Origin: Candidatus Omnitrophota bacterium
Lineage (GTDB): Bacteria > Omnitrophota > Gorgyraeia > Aquiviventales > Aquiviventaceae
NCBI GenBank assembly: GCA_016193195.1
Contig: JACPSQ010000115.1
Location: forward strand, 1-5,587
DNA length: 5,587 nt
Reading direction: 5' to 3'
Part shown: positions 5,133 to 5,587 of the stretch, in pieces
Layout of the letters: every line of letters starts with the position of its first letter
Position numbering within the stretch: the first letter of the stretch is position 1
Position numbers and translations under genes: made by a program
The notes under the pieces: generated by a model
What the model was told of the DNA's origin: nothing
Database searches by the model: none
Seen by the model: only the letters and a program-made list of their open reading frames with translations

Positions 5133-5587
5133 ATGCCTGATCTCGTCGTTCTCCAACGTCTGCTCTTGATCACGGTGATCGCGGGGGCGATCGGCTATGA
5201 GCGGGAACGGCACGGGCGAGCGGCCGGGTTCCGCACGCACATCCTGGTCGGTGTCGGCTCCTGTTTGGTGATGCTCACCGGGATGCACCTCGCCGAGACC
5301 ATGGCGGGGCGGGTGCCGTTGGATCCGACACGGATGGCGGCACAGGTGATCAGCGGCATCGGCTTCCTGGGGGCGGGAACGATTTTACGTTTCCGGGCTT
5401 CCGTGCGGGGACTCACGACGGCGGCAAGCCTCTGGGCCGTTGGAGGGGTGGGATTGGCCGTCGGGGCTGGGTTTCTTCACGGCGCCGTCCTGGCGGGGTT
5501 GATCGTCATGGTCGTCATGTTCGGGTTCACGCGGCTGGAGCGCGCGATGCGGAGAGACTGGTACCAGCTCCTCGTCATTGAGACCGG
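5133..5587 (+). CDS. MgtC/SapB (YhiD) family membrane protein, 3' truncated by window edge
   Basis: The first 151 residues are visible and the frame is still open at base 5587. The start MPDLVVLQRLLLITVIAGAIG, read from ATG 5133, leads into the family signature YERERHGRAAGFRTHILVG (22-40). The second hallmark is ISGIGFLGAGTIL (73-85), followed by VRGLTTAASLW (91-101). Four or five hydrophobic segments are evident (about 4-21, 37-50, 69-85, 95-113 and 116-132), so it is an inner-membrane protein. The remainder past W143 would be the cytosolic C-terminal domain found in longer members. The family includes Salmonella MgtC, which is linked to Mg2+ limitation and inhibition of F-type ATPase, but many members have no known role, so no symbol is given. 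The ATG is 3 nt past the tsaD stop; the intervening TTG is an alternative start. No clear Shine-Dalgarno is seen, which suggests translational coupling to tsaD. Confidence 0.92.
   Translation, partial: MPDLVVLQRLLLITVIAGAIGYERERHGRAAGFRTHILVGVGSCLVMLTGMHLAETMAGRVPLDPTRMAAQVISGIGFLGAGTILRFRASVRGLTTAASLWAVGGVGLAVGAGFLHGAVLAGLIVMVVMFGFTRLERAMRRDWYQLLVIET

Noticed and set aside
5117..5140. 8-bp direct repeat ATGCCTGA at 5117-5124 and 5133-5140 around the tsaD stop
   Set aside because: It is short, and the first ATG is in another frame that closes after seven codons. It is more likely chance than a duplicated start or attachment site.

Overview
This 5.6 kb window is a compact, one-strand bacterial housekeeping cluster at roughly 60% G+C. 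In order it holds the 3' part of gatA, gatB, an S41-family carboxy-terminal processing protease gene (ctp), tsaD, and the 5' part of an MgtC/SapB-family membrane protein gene. All five genes are on the + strand, with gaps of 3 to 109 nt, so they are probably co-transcribed. A GatAB transamidosome marks a bacterium that makes Gln-tRNA (and/or Asn-tRNA) indirectly. The exported protease suggests a cell envelope, but nothing in the window identifies the phylum. The style (G+C-rich, repeat hairpins scattered in and between conserved genes) resembles uncultivated candidate-phylum genomes, which is only an impression.

Layout: 1-1074 gatA (5' end outside the window); 1075-1183 a gatA-gatB gap made up almost entirely of a repeat hairpin; 1184-2632 gatB; 2649-3941 ctp, with a strong Shine-Dalgarno overlapping the gatB stop; 3942-4028 a gap with a second repeat hairpin; 4029-5129 tsaD; 5133-5587 mgtC-like gene, cut by the window edge. 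No stretch over 300 nt lacks a gene. No RNA gene, insertion sequence, CRISPR array or convincing terminator was seen.

The functional theme is tRNA maturation. GatA releases ammonia from glutamine, GatB activates and amidates misacylated tRNA, and TsaD makes the t6A modification at position 37 of ANN-decoding tRNAs. Ctp and the MgtC-like protein are envelope passengers.

The unusual part is a set of four hairpin elements of about 65-125 nt. Each is built from short tandem repeats (mostly 7- or 8-nt units) whose two arms are reverse complements. They lie inside gatA (545-615), across the gatA 3' end and gatA-gatB gap (about 1056-1180), between ctp and tsaD (3946-4012), and inside tsaD (4707-4798). 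Two sit in frame within conserved enzymes and add about 25 and 33 residues without breaking the reading frame. A third supplies the last residues and stop codon of GatA and fills the place where a gatB ribosome binding site would be expected. They look like a miniature palindromic repeat family that tolerates or uses coding insertion, comparable in behaviour to Rickettsia palindromic elements and in tandem structure to cyanobacterial short tandem repeats. No homology to either is claimed.
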